This document shows positions 16,209 to 23,257 of a stretch of DNA of 23,680 nucleotides, one piece after another. The stretch is from DASZGI01 sp035938995. GTDB lineage: Bacteria; Actinomycetota; Actinomycetes; Streptomycetales; Catenulisporaceae. The DNA is taken from NCBI RefSeq assembly GCF_035938995.1, contig NZ_DASZGI010000419.1:1-23680 (forward strand), given 5' to 3'. The position numbers were made by a program, and so were the translations under genes. The notes under the pieces are model-generated. The model did not search any database. It was not told where the DNA came from and was given only the letters and a program-made list of their open reading frames with translations. Numbering within the stretch: position 1 is the first letter of the stretch; every line of letters begins with the position of its first letter.

Positions 16209-16256
16209 CCTCCTGGAGGCGTAGTCGGGTAGGCGTGAAGACCCCTCCAGGGAGGG
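16209..16256. promoter_or_regulatory. Two small dyads sharing a cctcc/ggagg half-site
   Basis: cctcctggagg (16209-16219) and ccctccagggaggg (16243-16256) are two short inverted repeats built from the same half-site, about 35 bp apart centre to centre. They lie in the 153-bp divergent gap between the hydrolase and the first ABC ATPase. They may be operators for either gene. The evidence is weak because the half-site also resembles a ribosome binding site. Confidence 0.3.
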
Positions 16257-16335
16257 ACGAGACCGGCTCGGCCGCCCCGTTACGGTAGGCCGGTCCGCAC
16301 ACTACTTTCTACTCACCACGAGGGAATCGAAGACG

Positions 16336-17289
16336 ATGATCGAGGCGATCAGCCTCACGAAGCGGTACGGGGACCGGCTGGCGGTGGACGATCTGTCCTT
16401 CGCCGTCAAGCCGGGCCAGGTCACCGGCTTCCTGGGCCCCAACGGCGCCGGCAAGTCCACCACCATGCGGCTCATCCTCGGCCTGGACGCGCCGACCTCC
16501 GGCTCCGTCACCATCGAGGGCAAGCCGTTCGCCGCCGCCGCGCACCCGATGCGCGAGGTCGGCGCCCTGCTCGACGCCAAGGCGATCCACGGCGGCCGGT
16601 CGGCCTACAACCACCTGCTGTGCCTCGCCCAGACCAACAACCTGCCCAAGTCCCGCGTGGGCCAGGTGCTCGAGCTGGTCGGGCTGACCGAGGTCGCCCG
16701 CAAGCGCTCCAAGGGCTTCTCGCTCGGCATGGGCCAGCGGCTCGGCATCGCCGCGGCGCTGCTCGGCGATCCCCGGGTGCTTATGTTCGACGAGCCGGTC
16801 AACGGGCTCGACCCCGAGGGCATCCTGTGGATCCGGAACCTGATGAAGGCGCTGGCCACCGAGGGCCGCACGGTATTCGTCTCCTCGCACCTGATGAGCG
16901 AGATGGAGAACACCGCGGACCACCTGATCGTGATCGGCCGCGGCCGGCTGGTCGCCGACTGCACCGTGCAGGAGTTCATCGACCAGAACTCCGAGCTGGC
17001 GATCCGGGTCAAGACCCCGGAGACCGACAAGCTCGCCGCGCTGCTGACCGGCAAGGGCGGGGTCGTCGTGCCTGATGGGGACGAGGCGATCCGGGTCACC
17101 AGGCTCGCCATGACCGAGGTCGGCGACCTGGCCTTCGACAACGGGATCCGGGTGCACGAGCTCTCCCCGATCCAGGCCTCGCTGGAGCAGGCCTTCATGG
17201 AACTGACCAAGGACAGCGTGGAGTATCACGCGGGCGTGCCGGGACAGCCGCACCCGAAGGCCGCCGCGACGCAGAAGGTGGACGCCTGA
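16336..17289 (+). CDS. ABC transporter ATP-binding protein (first pair)
   Basis: This 317-residue cytoplasmic ATPase subunit is of the BcrA/DrrA type, which powers export of antibiotics or lipids with a separate membrane subunit. Walker A GPNGAGKST lies at 34-42, the signature SLGMGQRL at 129-136 (the LGMxQ variant usual in this subfamily), Walker B VLMFDEP at 148-154 and the switch His185 in SSHLM. The C-terminal extension (about 220-317) ends with the subfamily's LEQAFMELT. The ATG follows agggaatcga with imperfect ribosome binding sequence. The stop is two bases before the permease ATG, so the two are translationally coupled. It is a close paralogue of the ATPase at 18210, aligning without gaps over the first 200 residues. 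Confidence 0.93.
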   Translation: MIEAISLTKRYGDRLAVDDLSFAVKPGQVTGFLGPNGAGKSTTMRLILGLDAPTSGSVTIEGKPFAAAAHPMREVGALLDAKAIHGGRSAYNHLLCLAQTNNLPKSRVGQVLELVGLTEVARKRSKGFSLGMGQRLGIAAALLGDPRVLMFDEPVNGLDPEGILWIRNLMKALATEGRTVFVSSHLMSEMENTADHLIVIGRGRLVADCTVQEFIDQNSELAIRVKTPETDKLAALLTGKGGVVVPDGDEAIRVTRLAMTEVGDLAFDNGIRVHELSPIQASLEQAFMELTKDSVEYHAGVPGQPHPKAAATQKVDA

Positions 17290-17291
17290 TC

Positions 17292-18128
17292 ATGACCTCG
17301 ACCACCATCACCGGGTACGACCAGGTCGCCGCGCTGCCCGAGCCCAAGGGCCGGGCCGGCTTCGGCGGCGCGCTGCGCTCCGAGTGGACCAAGATCCGCT
17401 CCGTGCGCTCGACCGTCTGGACGCTCGGCACTGCGATCCTGCTCACCGTCGGCATCAGCGCCCTGGGCAACTGGGGCCGGGCCAACCACTCCGGCGCCAC
17501 CACCGCCCAGCTCGCGCACGAGGACCTGATCCAGCGCTCGATGTTCGGCATCATCCTCGGCCAGCTGGTCATGGTGGTGTTCGGGGCGCTGGCGATCACC
17601 TCGGAGTACTCCACCGGGATGATCCGCACCTCGCTGTCGGTCCAGCCCCGCCGGATGCACCCGTTCTGGGCGAAGCTGCTGGTGATCAGCGCCCTGGCGT
17701 TCGTCGTCGGCGAGGTCATCTCCTTCGCCTCGTTCCTGATCGACTCCTCGTTCTGGCGGGGCAAGGGCGTGGCGCTCTCGCTGAGCAGCCCGCACGCGAT
17801 GCAAGCCGTCATCGGCGGCGGCCTGTACCTGGCCGGCTCGGCGATCCTGGCCTTCGGCCTCGGCGCGATGCTGCGGCACACCGCCGGCGCCATCACCTCC
17901 GGCGTGGGCCTGCTGTTCGTGGTCACGATCCTGGCGAGCTTCCTGCCGGACAACTGGCAGAACCACGTGAACAAGTGGCTGCCGTTCAACGCCGGCGGCC
18001 AGGTGTGGGCGACGCAGCACGTGCCCGGCAGCGACCTCGGCGCGTGGACCGGCTTCGGCGTTTTCATGATTTATGGCGCGGTCGCGGTAGTTTTCGGCGC
18101 GTTGCTGTTCAAGAAGCGTGATGCCTGA
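17292..18128 (+). CDS. ABC transporter permease (first pair)
   Basis: This 278-residue ABC-2 type permease has about six hydrophobic segments. The cytosolic N-terminus carries the typical LRSEWTKIRSVRSTVWTL lead-in to the first membrane span, followed by ITSEYSTGMIRTSL in the middle and LRHTAGAITSGVGLLF before the fifth span. It forms the membrane pore for the ATPase just upstream. Its substrate is unknown; multidrug or lipid export is only a family expectation. It ends in FKKRDA, and its paralogue at 19207 ends in VERDA. Its stop codon lies inside a perfect 16-bp direct repeat. Confidence 0.9.
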   Translation: MTSTTITGYDQVAALPEPKGRAGFGGALRSEWTKIRSVRSTVWTLGTAILLTVGISALGNWGRANHSGATTAQLAHEDLIQRSMFGIILGQLVMVVFGALAITSEYSTGMIRTSLSVQPRRMHPFWAKLLVISALAFVVGEVISFASFLIDSSFWRGKGVALSLSSPHAMQAVIGGGLYLAGSAILAFGLGAMLRHTAGAITSGVGLLFVVTILASFLPDNWQNHVNKWLPFNAGGQVWATQHVPGSDLGAWTGFGVFMIYGAVAVVFGALLFKKRDA

Positions 18129-18155
18129 CACCGTGGAATCCTGACACCGTGGAAT
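18124..18155. repeat. Perfect 16-bp tandem duplication across the permease stop codon
   Basis: cctgacaccgtggaat occurs at 18124-18139 and again, with no gap, at 18140-18155. The first copy contains the TGA stop of the permease (18126-18128). A 6-bp hairpin, ggccgc (18159-18164) with gcggcc (18171-18176), follows. It looks like a recent slippage duplication that left the upstream protein unchanged. Confidence 0.9.
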
Positions 18156-18209
18156 GATGGCCGCTGACCGGCGGCCGCCGGACACGGACGGGGAAATGGG
18201 GTAGGTGCC

Positions 18210-19217
18210 GTGATCGAAGTCAGAGACCTGGTGAAACGGTACGGCGACACGACCGCCGTCGACCATCTCAGCTTCACCGTGGAGCCGGGCCGCATCACCG
18301 GCTTCCTCGGGCCGAACGGGGCCGGGAAGTCGACCACGATGCGGCTCATCCTCGGCCTCGACCGGCCGACCAGCGGCTCCTCGCTGATCGACGGCAAGCC
18401 GTACCGCGACCTGCCCGACCCGCTGCGCTACGTCGGCGCCCTGCTCGAAGCGCGGGCGGTCCACCCGGGCCGCACCGCGTTCAACCATCTGCTCTACCTC
18501 GCGCAGACCCAGGGCGTGCCGAAGTCGCGCGTCAACGAGGTGCTCGCGCTGGTCGGGCTCGACACGGTCGCGAAGAAGCGCACGAAGGGCTTCTCACTCG
18601 GCATGGGGCAGCGCCTCGGCATCGCCGCGGCGCTGCTCGGCGATCCCAAGCTGCTGATCCTGGACGAGCCGGTCAACGGGCTCGACCCCGAGGGCATCGT
18701 CTGGATCCGGAACCTGATGAAGACCCTGGCCGCCGAAGGCCGCACCATCTTCGTCTCCTCGCACCTGATGAACGAGATGGCGGTCACCGCGGACCACGTC
18801 GTGGTGATCGGGCGCGGCAAGCTCATCGCGGACACCGACATCGAGGACTTCATCAGCCAGTTCTCGCAGCACGTGGTGCTGGTGCGCACCCCGCAGCCCG
18901 AAGAGCTGACCAGGGCGGTGACCGCGCTCGGCGGCGAGGTGACCGCGCGGTCCGACGGCGCGCTCATGGTGAGCGGGGCCGAGGCGCCGAAGATCGGCGA
19001 GGCGGCCGCCCGGGACGGGATCGTCCTGCACGAGCTGAGCCCGCAGCGGGCCTCGCTGGAGGAGGCGTTCATGGAGCTGACCAAGGCGGACGTCGAGTTC
19101 CACGCGCCCGACGGGCAGTGGGCCGTCCAACCGCCGGGGCAACCGCCGACGCCGGTCCAGGACGCGGTCTCCGGATCACTCGCCGCGAAGGCGCTGGGAG
19201 GCGACGATGTCCGCTGA
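18210..19217 (+). CDS. ABC transporter ATP-binding protein (second pair)
   Basis: This 335-residue ATPase is paralogous to the one at 16336. Walker A GPNGAGKST is at 34-42, the signature SLGMGQRL at 129-136, Walker B LLILDEP at 148-154, and SSHLMNEM carries the switch His. The two differ mainly after residue 205 and at the Pro-rich C-terminus, which is longer here. The start is GTG, preceded by ggggtagg (18199-18206). The end overlaps the start of its permease by 11 bp, indicating translational coupling. The 81-bp gap from the first pair contains a tandem repeat and a small hairpin, so the second pair may be either cotranscribed with the first or separately expressed. Confidence 0.93.
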   Translation: MIEVRDLVKRYGDTTAVDHLSFTVEPGRITGFLGPNGAGKSTTMRLILGLDRPTSGSSLIDGKPYRDLPDPLRYVGALLEARAVHPGRTAFNHLLYLAQTQGVPKSRVNEVLALVGLDTVAKKRTKGFSLGMGQRLGIAAALLGDPKLLILDEPVNGLDPEGIVWIRNLMKTLAAEGRTIFVSSHLMNEMAVTADHVVVIGRGKLIADTDIEDFISQFSQHVVLVRTPQPEELTRAVTALGGEVTARSDGALMVSGAEAPKIGEAAARDGIVLHELSPQRASLEEAFMELTKADVEFHAPDGQWAVQPPGQPPTPVQDAVSGSLAAKALGGDDVR

Positions 19218-20031
19218 CACGCTCACCCGCGCCACCATCGGCACCGGCCACGCGCACTTCGGCCGGCTGCTGCTGGCGGAGTGGACCAAGCTGCGCACGG
19301 TGCGCTCGACCGTGTGGTCGTTCGTCGTCCTCATCGTCGCCGTGATCGGCTTCACGTCCCTCTTCACCGCCCTGACCGTGGGCCAGTGGTCGACGATGCA
19401 GGCGAGCGACAAGGCGCAGATCCAGCTCGACCCGGTGCCCCAGATCCTCGGCAGCGGCCTGTTCCTCGGCCAGCTGGCGGTGTGCGTCCTCGGGGTGCTC
19501 ATCGCCTCGTCCGAGTACTCGACCGGGATGATCCGCTCCACCCTGCTCGCGTCGCCGCACCGGCTGCGGATGTTCGCGGCCAAGGCGATCGTGTTCACCA
19601 TCCCGGTGTTCGTCATCGGCGAGGCGCTGAGCTTCGCCAGTTACGAGATCGGCAAGGCGATCTTCTCGGGGAAGGTGCCCACCTCGCTCAGCGATCCGCA
19701 CGTGACGCGCGCCGTGATCGGCTCGGGTCTGTACCTCTCGGTGCTGGGCCTGTTCGCACTCGCGATCGGGCAGATCATCCGGCACACCGCCGGGGCGATC
19801 ACCACCGTGATCGCGCTGGTGCTGGTCCTGGTCCCACTCGCCGGGCTGCTGCCGGGCAACCTCGGCAAGCACGTCTCGGCGTACCTGCCGACCAACGCCG
19901 GCCAGCAGATCATCCAGATCTACCCGAAGAACCAGATCCTGACGGCGTGGCAGGGCTTCGGCGTCTTCGCGATCTGGACCGCGGTCCTGCTCGCCGTCGC
20001 CGCCTTCTTCCTGGTCGAGCGTGACGCCTGA
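19207..20031 (+). CDS. ABC transporter permease (second pair)
   Basis: This 274-residue ABC-2 type permease with about six membrane spans is a paralogue of the permease at 17292. Matching landmarks are LLAEWTKLRTVRSTVWSF near the N-terminus, SSEYSTGMIRSTLLASPHR, EALSFASYEIGK, IRHTAGAIT and the C-terminal GFGVFAIWTAV. The ATG is preceded by gggagg at 19196-19201. It ends the plus-strand run: 7 bp later the stop of the convergent zinc-ribbon-like gene is reached. Substrate unknown. Confidence 0.9.
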   Translation: MSADTLTRATIGTGHAHFGRLLLAEWTKLRTVRSTVWSFVVLIVAVIGFTSLFTALTVGQWSTMQASDKAQIQLDPVPQILGSGLFLGQLAVCVLGVLIASSEYSTGMIRSTLLASPHRLRMFAAKAIVFTIPVFVIGEALSFASYEIGKAIFSGKVPTSLSDPHVTRAVIGSGLYLSVLGLFALAIGQIIRHTAGAITTVIALVLVLVPLAGLLPGNLGKHVSAYLPTNAGQQIIQIYPKNQILTAWQGFGVFAIWTAVLLAVAAFFLVERDA

Positions 20032-20038
20032 GTGCCGG

Positions 20039-20356
20039 TCACCGGCGCCGCGAGCGGGCGTTCCAGCAGGGAGTGTGCCAGTGGCGGCGGTCCTCGAGGC
20101 CGCTGCCACCCGACCACGCCGCTTGCTCCGTGTCGGCGGGCCAGGCGACGACGTGCGGGACGCCCGGCCTGATCTCCTGGGCGCAGCCGGGGCAGCGGTA
20201 GGTCTTGCCCGAGCCCGCGCCGGCCACCGAGCGCACGATCCAGTCGCCGTCCGGCGCGGACTCGATCCGCTGGTGACCGAACGCCTTCTCCACGTCGCGC
20301 GGCTCCGGCCGGCGGTCGGACCGGCCGGCGCGCGGCTCGTTCCTCCGCGGGCTCAC
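20039..20356 (-). CDS. Small zinc-ribbon-like protein with a P-loop-like stretch
   Basis: This 105-residue basic protein has a likely metal site: CPGC at 55-58 with His92, His94 and Cys97 in HWHTPCW, the pattern of a treble-clef or zinc-ribbon fold. Residues 46-52 read GAGSGKT, which looks like a Walker A motif, and similar proteins in Streptomyces are, as I recall, labelled ATP/GTP-binding. With no Walker B and only a short chain after it, I think nucleotide binding is unproven. The ends are Arg-rich, suggesting nucleic-acid contact. The start is GTG. There is no ribosome binding site; instead tagaat lies 6 bases upstream, so the mRNA is probably leaderless. It sits just downstream of the dehydrogenase on the same strand. 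The function is unknown. Confidence 0.82.
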   Translation of the reverse strand: MSPRRNEPRAGRSDRRPEPRDVEKAFGHQRIESAPDGDWIVRSVAGAGSGKTYRCPGCAQEIRPGVPHVVAWPADTEQAAWSGGSGLEDRRHWHTPCWNARSRRR

Positions 20357-20392
20357 CGGGCGATTCTATCGAGGGGGCGTCGCGACGGTCAC
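20357..20392 (-). promoter_or_regulatory. Promoter for a leaderless transcript, overlapping the end of the dehydrogenase gene
   Basis: Read on the minus strand, gtgacc (20387-20392) and tagaat (20363-20368) are spaced 18 bp and resemble -35 and -10 boxes of a housekeeping promoter. Six bases after tagaat comes the GTG start at 20356. The -35 box covers the TGA stop of the upstream dehydrogenase gene (20389-20391). Confidence 0.5.
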
Positions 20393-22167
20393 CGCGCGTA
20401 GTCGCGGAAGCCCTTGCCGGTCTTGCGGCCGAGGTAGCCCGCGGTGACCAGGTGCTCGAGCAGGGGCGCCGGGGCGAAGCCGGGCTCGCGGAACTCGAGG
20501 TAGAGCACCCGCTCGATGGCCAGCGAGACATCCAGGCCGACGACGTCCAGCAGCTCGAACGGGCCCATCGGGTAACCGCAGCCGAGCTTCATCGCGGTGT
20601 CGATGCCGTCGGCGGTGGCGTAGTGCGCCTGGAGCATCTTCACCGCGTCGTTCAGATACGGGAAAAGCAGGGCATTGACGATGAACCCGGCGCGGTCCCC
20701 GCAGTTCACCCCGTGCTTGCCCAGCCTCTGCACCACCGCGTGGGCGGTCGCGAGCACGTCGTCGCCGGTGGCCACCGTGCGCACCACCTCGACCAGCTTC
20801 ATCACCGGCGCCGGATTGAAGAAGTGGATCCCGACGACGTCGCGCGGCCGGGAGGTCGCCATGGCGCACTCGATCACCGGCAGGCTGCTGGTCGTGGTGG
20901 CCAGGACGGCGCCTGGCTTTACGATCCCGTCCAGCTCCTTGAACAGGTTCAGCTTGACGTCCAGGTCCTCGACCACGGCCTCCACGACCAGGTCACAGTC
21001 GGCCACGTCCGCCATCCGGGTGGTGCTGACCAGGTTCGCCAACGCGGCGTCCAGCTCCTCGGCGGTCAGCTTGCCCTTCTCCACGGCGCGGGACAGCGAC
21101 TTGGCGATCGCGGCGCGCGCCGCGGTGACCTTCTCATCGGTGCGCGCGACCTGCACGGTCGCATAGCCCGCCTTGACGAAGACCTCTGCGATCCCGTTCG
21201 CCATCGTGCCCGAGCCGATGACACCCACGCGCGAGACCGCCCGCGCGCCCTCCGTCTCCGCGCCCGGAGTCGGGGTCAGCGCGTCCGGCACCACCGCCGG
21301 CACGTCGCGCTGCGCGTACGTGTAGAAGCCGCGTCCCGACTTGCGGCCGAGCAGCCCCGCAGTCTTCATCTGCTTGAAGATCGGCGCCGGGGCGTGCAGC
21401 CGGTCGCGCGACTGCTTGTACATCGTGTCCAGGATCTCGTAAGCGGTGTCGAGCCCGATGAGATCCAGCAGCGCCAGCGGCCCCATCGGCAGCCCGCAGC
21501 CGAGGCGCATCGCGTCGTCGATGTCCTCGCGGGTGGCGTACTTCGCCTCGAACATCGCGGCGGCGTGATTCAGGTAGCCGAAGAGCAGCGCGTTGGCGAT
21601 GAAGCCGGCCTTGTCGCCGATGGTGACCGGGGACTTGCCGAGCCGGGCGGCCAGCGCCTCGACGTCGACCAGCACGGCCGGGTCGGTGACCACCGTGCGC
21701 ACGATCTCGACTAGCTTCATCACCGGCGCCGGGTTGAAGAAGTGCATGCCGACCACGCGGGCCGGGCGCGAGGTCGCCACCGAGATCTCGGTCACCGACA
21801 GCGACGAGGTGTTCGTGGCGAAGATCGCGTCCTCGGAGCAGATCCCGTCCAGCTTCCGGAACAGCTCGCGCTTGAGCTCCAGCCGCTCCGGGATCGCCTC
21901 GACCACGAAGTCGGCGTCGGCGAAGATGCTCAGGTCCGTGGTGTATTCGATCCGGTCGATCAGCGCGGCCGCGTCCTCGGCGGACAGCTTGCCGCGGGAG
22001 ACCGCGCGCCGGGTCGAGTGGGCGACGTGCGCGCGGCCGCGGTTCAGCGCCGCGTCGTCGATCTCGGCCGCCAGGACCCGCAGCCCGTTGCGGGCCATGA
22101 CCTCGGTGATTCCGGCGCCCATCGTGCCGAGTCCGACGACGCCGACCGTGGCGATTTCGCGCCCCAT
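20389..22167 (-). CDS. Double-length 3-hydroxyacyl-CoA (3-hydroxybutyryl-CoA) dehydrogenase
   Basis: This 592-residue protein consists of two complete 3-hydroxyacyl-CoA dehydrogenase units in tandem (about 1-288 and 311-592). It interconverts acetoacetyl-CoA and 3-hydroxybutyryl-CoA or longer homologues. Each half has the catalytic HFFNPAPVMKLVE motif (His142/Glu154 and His448/Glu460) and ends with LGRKSGRGFYTYA or LGRKTGKGFRDYA. The halves differ at the cofactor site: the first has GLGTMG at 12-17 and the acidic Glu35, as for NAD; the second has GSGTMA at 318-323, and the corresponding strand end reads VARTDEK, lacking the acidic residue. The second may therefore prefer NADP or bind poorly. 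Double-length forms are, as I recall, usual in Streptomyces. aaggga precedes the ATG at a good distance. With thiolase and Ccr this completes three of the four steps from acetyl-CoA to ethylmalonyl-CoA; a crotonase is not in the window. Confidence 0.93.
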   Translation of the reverse strand: MGREIATVGVVGLGTMGAGITEVMARNGLRVLAAEIDDAALNRGRAHVAHSTRRAVSRGKLSAEDAAALIDRIEYTTDLSIFADADFVVEAIPERLELKRELFRKLDGICSEDAIFATNTSSLSVTEISVATSRPARVVGMHFFNPAPVMKLVEIVRTVVTDPAVLVDVEALAARLGKSPVTIGDKAGFIANALLFGYLNHAAAMFEAKYATREDIDDAMRLGCGLPMGPLALLDLIGLDTAYEILDTMYKQSRDRLHAPAPIFKQMKTAGLLGRKSGRGFYTYAQRDVPAVVPDALTPTPGAETEGARAVSRVGVIGSGTMANGIAEVFVKAGYATVQVARTDEKVTAARAAIAKSLSRAVEKGKLTAEELDAALANLVSTTRMADVADCDLVVEAVVEDLDVKLNLFKELDGIVKPGAVLATTTSSLPVIECAMATSRPRDVVGIHFFNPAPVMKLVEVVRTVATGDDVLATAHAVVQRLGKHGVNCGDRAGFIVNALLFPYLNDAVKMLQAHYATADGIDTAMKLGCGYPMGPFELLDVVGLDVSLAIERVLYLEFREPGFAPAPLLEHLVTAGYLGRKTGKGFRDYAR

Positions 22168-22218
22168 CGCGCACTCCCTTGTCCGAGAAAGTCGCCCGCC
22201 GGAAGCACTGGGCGCTTG

Positions 22219-22232
22219 TTACTGACGAGTAT
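22219..22232. promoter_or_regulatory. Candidate operator, copy 3 of the shared motif, upstream of the dehydrogenase
   Basis: ttactgacgagtat contains the dyad TACT-N4-AGTA, and shares 10 of 14 positions with the site before ccr (7584-7597). It lies 52 bp upstream of the dehydrogenase ATG, a usual position for an operator over the promoter. A further cagta follows on its right side (22235-22239). Confidence 0.45.
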
Positions 22233-22318
22233 CACAGTACGCCAGAATCTCGCCATAGCGGTGCTTGCTGTGACGGTGCTCACGTCTCCAGAACCCGCCC
22301 GATGCCATATAGAGAAGC

Positions 22319-22354
22319 GGCCGGGTCGGGTGCCTCCACACACCCGACCCGGCC
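22319..22354 (-). terminator. Strong GC-rich hairpin, likely terminator
   Basis: ggccgggtcgggtg (22319-22332) and cacccgacccggcc (22341-22354) form a perfect 14-bp stem with an 8-base loop. On the minus strand it is followed by gcttctctatat, a T-rich tail. It lies 195 bp after the stop of the SCO5389-like gene and 152 bp before the dehydrogenase start, so it should separate the two transcripts; an attenuator for the dehydrogenase is less likely but possible. Confidence 0.65.
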
Positions 22355-22548
22355 TCCATTCCACCGACCCCGTCGCTACGACCCTTCCCCGCGTGGCGCC
22401 CTCCACTGCGCCCGCCGGCCGCACAACGGCGACTCCCCACCGTAGGTGGACTGGCTCCAGACCTCCTTAAGTCCGGCCACCTCGAGCAGAGTGTCCGATA
22501 GACCACTTCCCTTCCACGCCTTGAGGAATGCCGCCCGCCGACTACCGG

Positions 22549-22953
22549 CTAGCAGTCGCGCAACTCAGGTGACTGGTTCAACAGTTGCTCGCGGGTCGAG
22601 ACGAACCGGCGGTAGGCGCCGGACTCCATCCCCGGTTGCCCTTCGGCGGCGGGGAAGGCGGCGACCCGGTGGCAGTTCTGGAAGGCGAGCTTGACGCCGA
22701 AATAGCGCTCGAGGCAGCCGCGGATGGCGTCGGAGGCCAGAGCGCGCAACAGCTGCCCGCGCTCCTGCTCGTCGGCCGGCGGCGTGGTGTTGTCGGCGAA
22801 CGGGCCGCCCTCCACCAGCAGCCGGGTGGACAACTGACTCACCATCCGCCACGCGTACGGCAGCGAGGTGCGCACACACTCGGCGAATTGTTCGTCGGCC
22901 ACCTCACCGCGCTCCGCCGCCGCCAGCAGGTCGGGGGACACATCCAGGGACAC
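22549..22953 (-). CDS. SCO5389-like conserved actinobacterial protein of unknown function
   Basis: This 134-residue soluble, mostly helical protein is without signal peptide or membrane span. I recognise it as the conserved protein next to nucS in Streptomyces (SCO5389 type) from DVSPDLLAAAERGEV at the start, VRTSLPYAW at 27-35, RGQLLRALASDAIRGCLERYFGVKLAFQNCHRVA at 65-98 and the ending LNQSPELRDC. Its biochemical role is not known to me. No catalytic motif is obvious; Cys80, Cys94 with His95, and a C-terminal Cys134 are notable. The GTG start at 22953 has a strong aaggaggg site ending 4 bases before it. It is divergent from nucS, with about 300 bp between. Confidence 0.85.
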   Translation of the reverse strand: MSLDVSPDLLAAAERGEVADEQFAECVRTSLPYAWRMVSQLSTRLLVEGGPFADNTTPPADEQERGQLLRALASDAIRGCLERYFGVKLAFQNCHRVAAFPAAEGQPGMESGAYRRFVSTREQLLNQSPELRDC

Positions 22954-23257
22954 CGGCCCTCCTTAAGTTCTCTTCGACGTGCTCGGCGCTCTCTGTGATG
23001 CCGCCGCCACCTCACGTCGCGCTCACACCACTTCAATGGCCCGCGGTCGGCGGACTCACACCTACCGGTATGCCCAAAGCGGAATCGTGCGTCACCGGAC
23101 TTCCGACGGTCCGTCGGCTCACTCATCAGATGTCGAACCACGTGCGGATTCCGTGCGCCCCCCGCCCGCGCCGGACGGAGCGACCGGTCCCGTACCCTCG
23201 TGTGCAGCAACCGCGAGCCGGGACGGGCCCGGCCGACGACGACGAGGATGCGAAGCC
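22954..23257. promoter_or_regulatory. Divergent promoter region between the SCO5389-like gene and nucS
   Basis: This 304-bp gap contains no supported gene. A compact dyad, ccgacgg-t-ccgtcgg (23103-23117), has perfect 7-bp arms around one central base and is a candidate operator. taccct at 23193-23198 is a possible -10 box for nucS, about 60 bases before its start. I cannot assign the promoter of the left gene. Confidence 0.4.

Larger units (their letters stand above)
22168..22548. other. Gap of 381 bp upstream of the dehydrogenase, no gene seen
   Basis: Open frames here lack codon bias and conserved features. Contents: an operator-like site (22219-22232), a strong hairpin (22319-22354), and, on the minus strand, an isolated aaggaggt (22461-22468) that perfectly matches the ribosome binding consensus but has no start codon at a proper distance. 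The region lies between two minus-strand genes and should contain the terminator of the upstream gene and the promoter of the dehydrogenase. Confidence 0.5.

Noticed and set aside
22461..22468. Gene start after the perfect aaggaggt on the minus strand
   Set aside because: No ATG, GTG or TTG occurs at a usable distance, and the frames that follow lack codon bias or similarity.
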